The notes beneath the pieces were generated by a model. It was not told where the DNA came from. It did no database searches and was given only the letters and a program-made list of their open reading frames with translations. From the NCBI GenBank assembly GCA_903890595.1, contig CAITBU010000279.1:1-11961 (forward strand): DNA of 11,961 bases, read 5' to 3'. The first letter of the stretch is position 1, and the number at the start of each line of letters is the position of its first letter. A program made the position numbers and the translations under genes. Of this stretch, positions 1-7,100 are shown one piece after another. This stretch comes from an uncultured Holophagaceae bacterium. GTDB lineage: Bacteria; Acidobacteriota; Holophagae; Holophagales; Holophagaceae.

Positions 1-871
1 CCCGCTCCCACCAGGTCTCGAAGCCTTCGGCCACCCGGTCCCACCCGGCGGGGTCCAGACGCCGGTCGAGCCGAAGGTTCCACTCGATGCCGCTCTCCAG
101 AGCGGAGCGCGAGACATTACTACTACCCACGAAGGCCACATCACCTTCTGCTGACTCAAAGATCCAGCTCTTGGGATGGAAGGACCGGGATGCGCCGGGT
201 AGGTTGGCGGTCTCGATGACCCGCACCTCCACCCGCCCCTCAAAGAGCGCCTCCCAACCCCGGAGCTGTTCCAGCGCCTCGGGCTGGGTGATGCCCAGGT
301 AGTCGCCAGTCAGGATCCTGAAGCGGGAACCACCGACTTTGGTTGACGCCTCCAGGAAGGGGCGAAGCAGGCCCAGACCACTCTGGCGCACGAAGGCTGA
401 GATGATCGAAACCCGGGTAGACCGCTGCCAGAGGGGGCCAATCGTTTCGAGGAAAGGATCCTCCAGCCCTCCCGTAACCAAGCGTGGCGAGTCCTCGACC
501 TTGTAGTTTCCCTTCCACGGGATGACATGCCGCACGCCCCCACGGGGGTCGGGCATGTCGCCCTGGTAGCGCGGGATGACATGGACATGCAGGTGCATCA
601 CCGTCTGGCCGGCGTCGGCCCCAGCATTGAAGCCCACGTTGTAGCCGTCGGGTCGAGGTCCCTGCCTGTCCAGGAGGGCCTTCACCTGGTCGATCAGGTC
701 GAGGATGCCCACCTGCTCTTCGCGGGTCGCATCGAACCAGGTCGGCACCACCCGTCGCGTAACGATGAGCGTATGGCCCGGCGAGACCGGGTAGTTGTCC
801 GAAAACGCAAAAGCCACCCCGTTGGCGCAGAGCCAACGCTCAGGAGGGATGGAGAGAAAGGGAGATGTCAT
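1..871 (-). CDS. HIT-PLD protein, N-terminal part (probably a HIT-PLD-SF2 helicase); 3' end outside window
   Basis: The frame is open from an ATG at 871 to the window edge (290 codons), and an in-frame stop lies upstream of the ATG. Residues 1-125 form a HIT (histidine triad) domain. It has the conserved Asn82 and the triad H93-x-H95-x-H97 followed by VIPR, as in nucleotide hydrolases and transferases. Residues about 145-270 look like a phospholipase-D-type nuclease domain, with H232-x-K234 followed by a GSSN motif at 249-252. In the families I know, this order (HIT, PLD, then a DEAD/DEAH helicase, often with DUF3427) forms one large protein suspected of cutting or remodelling foreign or damaged nucleic acid. 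The helicase part is inferred, because it would lie left of base 1. No clear Shine-Dalgarno precedes the ATG. The VWA gene lies 119 bp upstream on the same strand, so cotranscription is possible. The domain calls are firm and the biological role is not. Confidence 0.85.
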   Translation of the reverse strand, partial: MTSPFLSIPPERWLCANGVAFAFSDNYPVSPGHTLIVTRRVVPTWFDATREEQVGILDLIDQVKALLDRQGPRPDGYNVGFNAGADAGQTVMHLHVHVIPRYQGDMPDPRGGVRHVIPWKGNYKVEDSPRLVTGGLEDPFLETIGPLWQRSTRVSIISAFVRQSGLGLLRPFLEASTKVGGSRFRILTGDYLGITQPEALEQLRGWEALFEGRVEVRVIETANLPGASRSFHPKSWIFESAEGDVAFVGSSNVSRSALESGIEWNLRLDRRLDPAGWDRVAEGFETWWER

Positions 872-990
872 AGGGCCGCAAGACCAAGATACACACCAAT
901 GCCCCAGGAGCGGTTCACCCTGCGGTCACCAAGGGACCACAGGAGGGCTTCCATGCTGCGTTGGCCGCACCTAGCCCCACGCCCCCCGCA

Positions 991-1635
991 TCACACCTTC
1001 CCTCCACCCACGGCGTCTTCCCGGTCCTTGGCGCTGAAGCCCTTCATCATCTTCCGAGGGCCCGTGGACTTGAAGTCGGACACGAGCTTGGACACGGAAC
1101 CATACGAGCACATCACTCCCGCTTCATCAGCCCCATACGTCATGGCGTGGTCCGCGGAGAACCCCATGCGCTGGGCCTCGCCCACGGCGTCCATGTTGGC
1201 CCCCAGGAAGACGAACTGCCACTGGTAGGTGTCCTTCTGCCGGGAGACCAGCTCCTTGATGGTTGCCAGGGTGTACTCCTTCGACGAATTCTCCTCACCG
1301 TCGGTGACCACCACCACCACGACCTTCTCCGGCCGCTGGTCCTCGGGCAGCCCAGCGTAGTGAGCTCCCCGGGTCGTGATCGTCCGTCCCAGGGCATCCA
1401 GGAGCGCGGTGCAACCCCGGGGGTCCAGCGCGAAGGGAGGAACCTCCCGAATCGCCCGATCCTCGTAGTCCACCTCGTAGCGATCATCGAACTGGTAGAG
1501 GCTGAGGGCGCACTCCCCAGGGGTGGACTGCTGCTCCCGAACGAAGCCATTGAAGCCCTCCTCCGTGGCGGACTGGATGGCGGCCATGGAGCCGGAGCGG
1601 TCGATGATGGCGATGATGTCGGTGAAGGGTTTCAC
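991..1635 (-). CDS. von Willebrand factor A (VWA) domain protein, 214 aa
   Basis: Nearly the whole protein is a single VWA fold, a Rossmann-like domain that binds a divalent metal and mediates protein-protein contacts. The metal-ion-dependent adhesion site is complete: D12-x-S14-x-S16 (DRSGSM), T76 in the CTALLDALG segment, and D112 in the TDGEEN loop after a run of six valines. No signal peptide or membrane segment is visible, so it is probably cytosolic. The start is GTG, chosen because GAGAGGA (1641-1647) sits 5 nt upstream of it. Similar stand-alone VWA proteins are widespread and mostly uncharacterised. Some VWA proteins partner with AAA+ ATPases, but none is visible here. The downstream neighbour on the same strand is the HIT-PLD gene. 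The domain is certain; the function is unknown. Confidence 0.88.
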   Translation of the reverse strand: MKPFTDIIAIIDRSGSMAAIQSATEEGFNGFVREQQSTPGECALSLYQFDDRYEVDYEDRAIREVPPFALDPRGCTALLDALGRTITTRGAHYAGLPEDQRPEKVVVVVVTDGEENSSKEYTLATIKELVSRQKDTYQWQFVFLGANMDAVGEAQRMGFSADHAMTYGADEAGVMCSYGSVSKLVSDFKSTGPRKMMKGFSAKDREDAVGGGKV

Positions 1636-1640
1636 TGGCT

Positions 1641-1708
1641 TCCTCTCAGGGATGGCCTGGTCTGCCAGGTCCAGGGATGCAGCTTCGGTTCCAGGAAACG
1701 CCTGTCAA
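1641..1708 (-). promoter_or_regulatory. Expression signals of the VWA gene (SD and possible -35)
   Basis: On the minus strand, GAGAGGA (1641-1647) is a good Shine-Dalgarno for the GTG start. A perfect TTGACA reads on the minus strand at 1703-1708 and could be a -35 box. At 16-18 nt spacing I see only a poor -10 (GAAGCT/AGCTGC), so the promoter is tentative. The 33-bp palindrome at 1727-1759 lies about 20 bp upstream of this -35, a position that suits a regulator site. Confidence 0.35.
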
Positions 1709-1726
1709 TGGGGGGTCGATCCCATC

Positions 1727-1759
1727 ACTATTTTGCGACCCAAAGGGTCGCCAAATAGT
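1727..1759. repeat. 33-bp imperfect palindrome, 15-bp arms around AAA
   Basis: The arms are ACTATTTTGCGACCC (1727-1741) and GGGTCGCCAAATAGT (1745-1759). They pair over 15 bp with one mismatch (T1734 against C1752) and leave a 3-nt loop. TTTT overlaps the 3' edge on the plus strand (1759-1762), so it resembles a terminator in that direction, but no plus-strand gene lies upstream. A third copy of GGGTCG at 1713-1718 could pair alternatively with the CGACCC of the left arm. It could be an operator for a dimeric regulator, an attenuator-like leader of the minus-strand VWA transcript, or a terminator. The inverted repeat is a direct observation; its role is open. Confidence 0.6.
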
Positions 1760-1826
1760 TTTCCTGCGCGCGTTCCCCCGCATGTGCGAGGCCCGGTTCC
1801 GAGTGAGTCCCAAGTGTGGTGCCAAC

Positions 1827-1849
1827 GATTAGCCAAATACTGTCTAATC
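1827..1849. repeat. Inverted repeat GATTAG-N11-CTAATC
   Basis: Perfect 6-bp arms (1827-1832 and 1844-1849) are separated by 11 nt, so the arm centres lie 17 bp apart. The repeat sits 29 bp upstream of the -35 of the promoter at 1878-1907. The geometry and AT-rich arms in a GC-rich region fit a site for a dimeric regulator. With only 6 bp per arm, chance cannot be ruled out. Confidence 0.35.
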
Positions 1850-1877
1850 CACGACCCTATTCTTACCCCATAGGCCT

Positions 1878-1907
1878 TTGACCCACCCTTCCCACCCGTA
1901 GTAAACT
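1878..1907 (+). promoter_or_regulatory. Sigma70-type promoter of the three-gene operon
   Basis: TTGACC (1878-1883) and TAAACT (1902-1907) are separated by 18 nt. This predicts transcription starting near G1914, which is the first base of the P1 helix of the structured leader at 1914-2003. The two predictions were made independently and support each other. The resulting untranslated leader is about 107 nt, ending at the ATG at 2021. Confidence 0.6.
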
Positions 1908-1913
1908 AGCCCT

Positions 1914-2003
1914 GCATGATGAGTGCCCCATCTCGGGGCCGGCAACCGAGCAAGATGCCACGGTGCCCAGGACCGCAAGGTCCCATGCGCAGGAAACAAC
2001 CTG
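1914..2003 (+). promoter_or_regulatory. SAM-I/SAM-IV-clan riboswitch-like leader
   Basis: The leader folds as P1 GCATG (1914-1918) with CATGC (1984-1988); P2 GCCCC (1925-1929) with GGGGC (1935-1939); P3 GGC-A-ACCG (1941-1948) with CGGT-GCC (1961-1967), leaving A1944 unpaired; P4 GGACC (1970-1974) with GGTCC (1979-1983) closed by a GCAA tetraloop; and a hairpin CAGG/CCTG (1990-2003). The conserved words are also present in order: ATGAGTGCC (1919-1927), as in the SAM-IV J1/2, then GGCCGGCAACC (1937-1947), then GGTGCC (1962-1967). In SAM-I aptamers the GGCAACC/GGTGCC internal loop binds S-adenosylmethionine. The P2 loop CATCT (1929-1933) could pair with AGATG (1953-1957) in the P3 loop. Weak points: the two positions above P1 (A1919, T1920) face C1983 and C1982 rather than pairing, and the downstream genes have no obvious methionine link. 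No classical terminator follows, so control would act on translation. This was recognised by eye, without covariance scoring. Confidence 0.5.
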
Positions 2004-2020
2004 AAAAACCGGAGGTAGCC

Positions 2021-2701
2021 ATGGCCCGTAGGGTCCCCCTTTCTTCCCCGTCCAGCCCCCAGGCGCTGGACCTCTCTTTCTGTCCCCTGACCTACTGGCC
2101 GGACGACTCGGTGCGTCTCGCCCTCCTGGGCAACATCCAGGGCGAGGCGCGGCGCCGCATCCTGCAGGAGGCCCTGGACTCCGGCGACTCCGACTTCCCT
2201 CCCGAGGCCCTGCTGCAGCCCGTTCTGGAGCCTGAGCTGCGCCGCCTGCTGGGAAAGATTCACCCCATGTTCATGGGCGGGGAGTACCTGCCGGACTACC
2301 TCCCAGAGGAAGTGGAGATCGCCCGGGTCGCCATGGAGTCCACCACTGCAGACGTCATCAGCATCCGCGCCTTCATGGCGGCCGACCACCTCATCCACTA
2401 CCGGGTGGTGGACGAGTACGAGACCGAGTTCAGCCAGTCCATTACTGAGTCCCCGACGCCCCTCTCCACCGAGGAACTGATCCACCTCATCGACACTGCG
2501 GACGGCCACGACGAGCCGGGCCTGGTCCTGCCCTTCCTGGCCATGAACGCCCAGTACGACGACCCCGAAAACCTGCGGGACTTCATCTCCGTCCGCTCGG
2601 ACTTCTACCCAGGCCTTGGCAGCCACTACGGTGGCATCACGGACGCCTACCTCGACAGCCTCATCCCCGAGGAAGAGCCCGAGGACGAGGAGGACGCATG
2701 A
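2021..2701 (+). CDS. Conserved protein of unknown function with GGEYLPD motif, 226 aa
   Basis: I do not recognise a characterised family. The protein resembles uncharacterised bacterial proteins that share a block around residues 79-132: HPMFMGGEYLPD, then EVEIARV, STTADVISIRA and IHYRVVDEYETEF. The C-terminus (217-226) is a very acidic tail. No signal peptide, membrane segment or catalytic motif is evident. The start is the ATG at 2021, with GGAGGT at 2011-2016. An earlier in-frame ATG at 1916 would fall on the predicted transcription start and inside the structured leader, and its extra 35 residues look non-coding. This is the first gene of a three-gene operon; its stop overlaps the next start (ATGA at 2698-2701). 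If the leader is a riboswitch, this gene is its direct target. Confidence 0.8.
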   Translation: MARRVPLSSPSSPQALDLSFCPLTYWPDDSVRLALLGNIQGEARRRILQEALDSGDSDFPPEALLQPVLEPELRRLLGKIHPMFMGGEYLPDYLPEEVEIARVAMESTTADVISIRAFMAADHLIHYRVVDEYETEFSQSITESPTPLSTEELIHLIDTADGHDEPGLVLPFLAMNAQYDDPENLRDFISVRSDFYPGLGSHYGGITDAYLDSLIPEEEPEDEEDA

Positions 2702-3399
2702 GCACCGATCCCTCCTTCCAGCCCCTGTCGCCCGAGGAGGCCCTCCGCCGGCACCAGGAGGGCGACCAGAGCCCCGAAGTCCTGTCTGTCATCAACCACG
2801 CCGCCTGGGCCGCCTTCCACGCGCCCTGGGAGGTCCCCGCCCTGGAGGTCACCGTGGCCGACGAGCCCACTGAACCCGAGTCCGCACCCGCCGACTGCAA
2901 CACCATCCAGCCCTTCCACCAGGAGATGCTCGTCGCCTGGATGAAGAAGGGCGGCTTCAGCTACTTCGAGCACCCCACCCGGGGCCTCTTGGTGGACTTC
3001 CGCTTTGGCCTGAAGTCCGACCGGGCGGTACAGCTGCGGGCCTGGGTCTCGGGCAAGAACAGGGACATCCTCGTCGTCAACCTCAGCAGCGACCGCCGCG
3101 TTCCCCCCGAGGATTTCGTCAAGGCCCTGCGCCTGTGCAACCACTGGAACAAGGAGTATCGCTGGCCTCGGGCCACGGTAGAGCAGGACTACCTGGATAC
3201 GGACGCCCACAACGACCCACCGCCCCCAGCGGAGGAGGTCGAGGCCCGGGAGTTCACCCACTCGGGCCGCCTGATCCTGGACTTCCAGCTCCCCCTGGAG
3301 GAGGGCATCCACCCGAAGCTGCTGGAGGACATCCTGGACAGCGTGGTCAGCATCTCCTGGGACTTCTGGCACCTGGCCCGGGATAAGTGGGGGCTGTGA
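2698..3399 (+). CDS. YbjN-like protein, 233 aa
   Basis: The N-terminal 65 residues are Pro/Glu-rich and low in order. Residues about 70-225 resemble the YbjN family, which has a fold related to type III secretion chaperones. Visible family-like features are the strand pair GLLVDFRF (96-103) and VQLRAWVSG (111-119), the CNHWN segment with WPRATV (147-161), and GRLILDFQLPLEEGI (190-204) leading into a C-terminal helix with SWDFW (220-224). YbjN proteins are loosely linked to sensing or stress regulation, and no enzymatic activity is established. The start is fixed by the 4-nt ATGA overlap with the upstream gene and by a GAGGAGG Shine-Dalgarno just before it, so translation is probably coupled. 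The family call is moderate because it rests on pattern memory. Confidence 0.72.
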   Translation: MSTDPSFQPLSPEEALRRHQEGDQSPEVLSVINHAAWAAFHAPWEVPALEVTVADEPTEPESAPADCNTIQPFHQEMLVAWMKKGGFSYFEHPTRGLLVDFRFGLKSDRAVQLRAWVSGKNRDILVVNLSSDRRVPPEDFVKALRLCNHWNKEYRWPRATVEQDYLDTDAHNDPPPPAEEVEAREFTHSGRLILDFQLPLEEGIHPKLLEDILDSVVSISWDFWHLARDKWGL

Positions 3400-4160
3400 T
3401 CGACAGGCTGATCCTGCACATCCCCCACAGCAGCTCGCTCATTCCGCCGGGGATCCGCCCGCCATTCGCCCTGAGCCCTGCAGAGCTGCAGCAGGAGCTG
3501 CTGGCCATGACCGACGGGTTCACGGACGAGCTGTTCGAGATCCCCAGCGCCACCCGAATCTGCTTCCCCGTGAGCCGACTGGTATTGGACCCAGAGCGGT
3601 TCCTGGATGACGCCCAGGAGGTCATGGCCGCGCGCGGAATGGGCGTGGTCTACACCCACACAAGCCGCGGAGAACGACTGCGCCCCACCCCCACTGCCAA
3701 GGAGCGAACGGTCCTGATCGAACGCTACTACGTCCCGCACCACCATGCCTTCACCCAGGCAGTGGATGCGGTGCTGGCGAAGCGATCGACCTGCCTGATC
3801 ATCGACTGCCACAGCTTCCCCGCCATCGCCCACCCCTACGAGAACGTCACAGACGTCGAACGCCCGGATATCTGCCTGGGCACGGACGATTTCCACACCC
3901 CCGGCTGGCTGGTCCAAGCAGCAATGGACGCCTTTGAGAGCACAGGCCTGCGCGTCGCCGTGAACCACCCCTTCAGCGGGACCTTCGTGCCCAACCAGCA
4001 CTATCGGAAGGAGCCCAGGGTACAGTCGCTCATGATCGAGGTGAACCGGGGGCTGTATATGGATGAGCGGACGGGGGAGCGGCTGGGGGGCTTTGGGGAA
4101 GTGCGTGATCTGATCGCCAGGGTTGTGTCTGCAGTTCACCCAAAGCCCGGAGGTGGGTAG
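3396..4160 (+). CDS. N-formylglutamate amidohydrolase-family protein, 254 aa
   Basis: The protein carries the hallmarks of the N-formylglutamate amidohydrolase (HutG-like) family, metal-dependent hydrolases that release formate from N-formyl amino acids. Visible motifs are H8-x-x-H11-S-S at the N-terminus, SRLVLDPERF (60-69), IIDCHSF (135-141, with D137 and H139), RPDICLG (156-162), NHPFSG (190-195) and the terminal IEVNRGLYMDE block (214-224). About 254 aa is normal for the family. The start is taken as the GTG at 3396, which gives a 4-nt GTGA overlap with the previous stop; a GTG at 3387 would add three residues. No histidine-utilisation genes (hutH, hutU, hutI) are near, so the true substrate may differ from N-formylglutamate. 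It is the last gene of its operon, converging on addA with 14 bp between the stops and no visible terminator. Confidence 0.88.
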   Translation: MIDRLILHIPHSSSLIPPGIRPPFALSPAELQQELLAMTDGFTDELFEIPSATRICFPVSRLVLDPERFLDDAQEVMAARGMGVVYTHTSRGERLRPTPTAKERTVLIERYYVPHHHAFTQAVDAVLAKRSTCLIIDCHSFPAIAHPYENVTDVERPDICLGTDDFHTPGWLVQAAMDAFESTGLRVAVNHPFSGTFVPNQHYRKEPRVQSLMIEVNRGLYMDERTGERLGGFGEVRDLIARVVSAVHPKPGGG

Positions 4161-4174
4161 CAGATCGGTTGCCA

Positions 4175-7100
4175 TCACACCGCGACCCACGCCCCCGACT
4201 TCAGGGCCACCAGCCACGCCTCCACGGGCTTGCCCTCTTGGGCTTGGATGGCCTGGGCGTAGCGGGAGAGCTGGGCCTGGTAGCTGGCGAGCTCCTCGGG
4301 GCCGAAGCTCTTGGAGTTCTTGAAGTCTAGGAGGTGGATGCGGTCGTCTTCCCACACCACGAGGTCCGCGCGACCCTGGGCACCGCTGGCGGCGCCGCCG
4401 GCGAGGGGTAGCTCCGTGCGGCGGCGCAGGTGGCGCCAGCCCCGGGTCTCGAAATCCGCCAGGAAGCGCTCCGCATGCTCCTTCGCACCGGCGACCGGCG
4501 GAGGTGCAGCCAGACAGGCTGCGAAGCCCGCAGGGTCCTCCCAGCGCACAAGCAGATCCCGCAGGAAGGCATGAACCATTTCCCCTTCCTGACGTGCCTT
4601 GGCGCGGGCCTCCGCTGGCAGGGCCGCGTGGGCATCAGCAGTGGAGTCTTCTGGCGTCAAGGCAGGCCTCACTGCGGGCGGCGCCCAGTCCGGACCCACC
4701 ACTGGCGGGAGGGGCGCAGGTGCGGGCATGTCCACCAGGGTGCATAGCTCCGCCGCGTGGGCATCAGCGAGGAGCTGACCCCAGCGAGCCCAGGTCTTGG
4801 TGTCGGCCGGAGCCTTTGGCTCCTTTGGCTTCTTCGCCTCTTTCGGCTCCTGCAGCAGCAGGCAAAGGCGACCCTTCGCCCGGGTGAGGGCCACGTAGAG
4901 CAGGTTCAGGTCGTCCCGCCTCTGGCGCGCCGTAACAGCCGGCTTCAGCTCCCGGTAGGCCCGGCCCTCGAACTGACCCAGCTTCCAGGCCAGCAAGAGC
5001 CCTCCAGTGGTAGAGCTTGTGCGCAGCTCGCCCTTGCGGAAGGACTGCGGATTGCCGTTGAGCAGCGGCAGGATGACATCGTCGTATTCCAGGCCCTTGC
5101 TGGCGTGAACCGTCTGGATGAGGAGGTCTGCGTCGTCGGCGGAAGCCGGCAGGTCGCCCCTCTCCATGCCTGCGCGCTCGTCCTCCAGGGCCGCATAAGC
5201 CACGGAAGGGCTGGCGGGCAGGCCCAGCAGCATGGCCAGCAGGGCCGACAGGTTGCGCCGGGCCCGCAGGGGCTCCATGGTTCCGTGGGCGTTCAGGGCG
5301 GCCAAGCTGTGTAGAAGCGCCCCCTGATTCAACAGGTGTCCGGCCAGCGCCTGGGCAGAGACCTCACGGAGGCTCTGCAGCCACCGGACCGCATCCCGCT
5401 GTGCCTCAGGGAAGGCCTCAGGATCCAGCTGGCCCAGGCCGGGCAGGCCGGGTCGGCCCTCGCGGGACAGGGCGAGGCGCGTGAGTTCCCCGTCGCTCAG
5501 GCCCACGATGTGGCGCAGCAGGGCCACGCAGGGCCGGGGGCGCTCGGGGTGGGCCACTGCCTCCAGGGCCGCCATCACCAGCCGCACGCCAGGGCTGTCC
5601 CAGAAGCCCTCCTTGGCCACCACGTAGGGCTGAATGCCCTGGCGCTTCAGGCGCTGCAGCAGGGCCGGCAGCTTGGTTCGCTGCTTCAATAGCAAGGTAC
5701 GACGACGGGGCCCGGGCTTGGCAGGTTCGCCCAGGCACTGCCGCCAGCCCTCCTCCCGGGAGAGCCCCGAGATCCAGCCGGACAGACCCGGCAGATCCGT
5801 TCCGCGGGATGGGGCCGGAGTGCGCACCAACCCCACAGGCAGCGCCGCCGGGGCCACGGCCTCCTGGGCTCCGTCCAGGTTGTCCATGTCGGGAGCAAGC
5901 TGCGGCCAGACCTCCTCCACATAGCGGTTGGCGAGGGCCACCACCTGAGGCGTGGAGCGGAAGTTGAACGGCAGCCGGAAGGCTCGGTCTCCCGCATCCC
6001 GCAGGTGGCCGGCCAGGAGCTCGGGGTCGCCGCCGCGGAAGCCATAGATGGCCTGCTTCACGTCGCCCACTCGGACCACTCGCGCAACCCCTAGGGCGGC
6101 CAAGAAGTCGTCCTGGGACGGGGACGTGTCCTGGTACTCATCAACCAGCAGCAGCCGGGGCGGGACGCTCTCCAGCCGGGCCTCGACGAGGCTGCTTCTC
6201 GCCGTGCGCACCAGGTCGCCGAAGGTGGCCAGACCCTGATGGGCCTTCTGCGCCTCGAAGCGATTCAAGGCGTCCAACAGCAGGCAGCGCAGCAGGTCTT
6301 CCAGGGCGTCCGCCACGGGCACGAAAGTCGCCATGGCCTGCTTGAAGTCCTCCGTAAAGTAGGTGTTCTGTATCTTGACGCGCTTGTCGCTGCTCTGGCG
6401 CTCAGCCCAGCGCAGGCGCCTGGCCAGGTCCGCCGTGGGGCCGGGGATCGGCAGGATGGCCGAGGGTTTGAAGTGCCGATACTGGTCGCTGGACGGATCG
6501 CCCGCCAATACGGGATTGGCAGCGAAGGGCCCCAGGGCCACCTCGGCGGAGGCGAGGGCCGCCAGCAGTTCAGCGCGGAAGGGGGCGGGATCCTCGGGGT
6601 GCAGGTGGCCCATGGCATCGCGGTGGTTGTCGTGCCCTTGGGAGAGGGCATCCCAGCTGCGCTCTGCCCAGGTGAGCAGCAGGCGAGCCGGCACATGGTC
6701 GGGGTCGGTCTCGGGCAGGGTGAGGGCCTCCCGGACGGTCTGGCGGAGCAGCCGTAGCAAAGCGGGGTGGGCCACGTCCCGGATGGTCTCGGGCGCACCG
6801 GCGCCCTGGCCTAGCACCCGCATGGCCAGGCTGTGGATGGTGGAGACCTGAAGCAGCTCGGCCTCCCGCCGGATGCGACGCCAGAAGGCTCGCGCCCGCT
6901 CTGGCGAGGCCGTCCAGGAGGCCACAGCCCAGTGACTGGACGCCTGCGCCACTTCCTCAGCGGATTTCCGCAGGCGTTCGCCCAGGGGCAGGCCCTTCAG
7001 GAAGGCCTCCAGGGCCTTGGGGTCTGCGGTATGAAGAAGGGGTAGGACGGCTTTCCAGGCTGTTTCATCCAGCGCAGTCAGCAGGTCCAGCGGGCGGAGC

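Noticed and set aside
240..836. Minus-strand 198-aa open frame overlapping the HIT-PLD gene, plus other open frames in 87-1228
   Set aside because: The translations are Arg/Pro/Gly-rich with no motifs. The frame starting at 871 carries clear HIT and PLD motifs, so these are shadows.
1916..2020. Upstream in-frame ATG at 1916 as the start of the first operon gene
   Set aside because: It coincides with the predicted transcription start, has no Shine-Dalgarno, and its extra residues are non-coding in character. GGAGGT before 2021 decides the start.
1844..2626. Minus-strand 260-aa open frame over the first operon gene and its leader
   Set aside because: It is antisense to the conserved GGEYLPD protein and the structured leader, and has no motifs.
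3387..3395. GTG at 3387 as the amidohydrolase start
   Set aside because: Possible, but the GTG at 3396 gives the typical 4-nt overlap with the upstream stop, matching the other junction of the operon.
3189..4355. Minus-strand 388-aa open frame across the YbjN/amidohydrolase genes and the addA 3' end
   Set aside because: It is antisense to two genes with clear family motifs and has no recognisable domain; GC-rich genes keep such antisense frames open.
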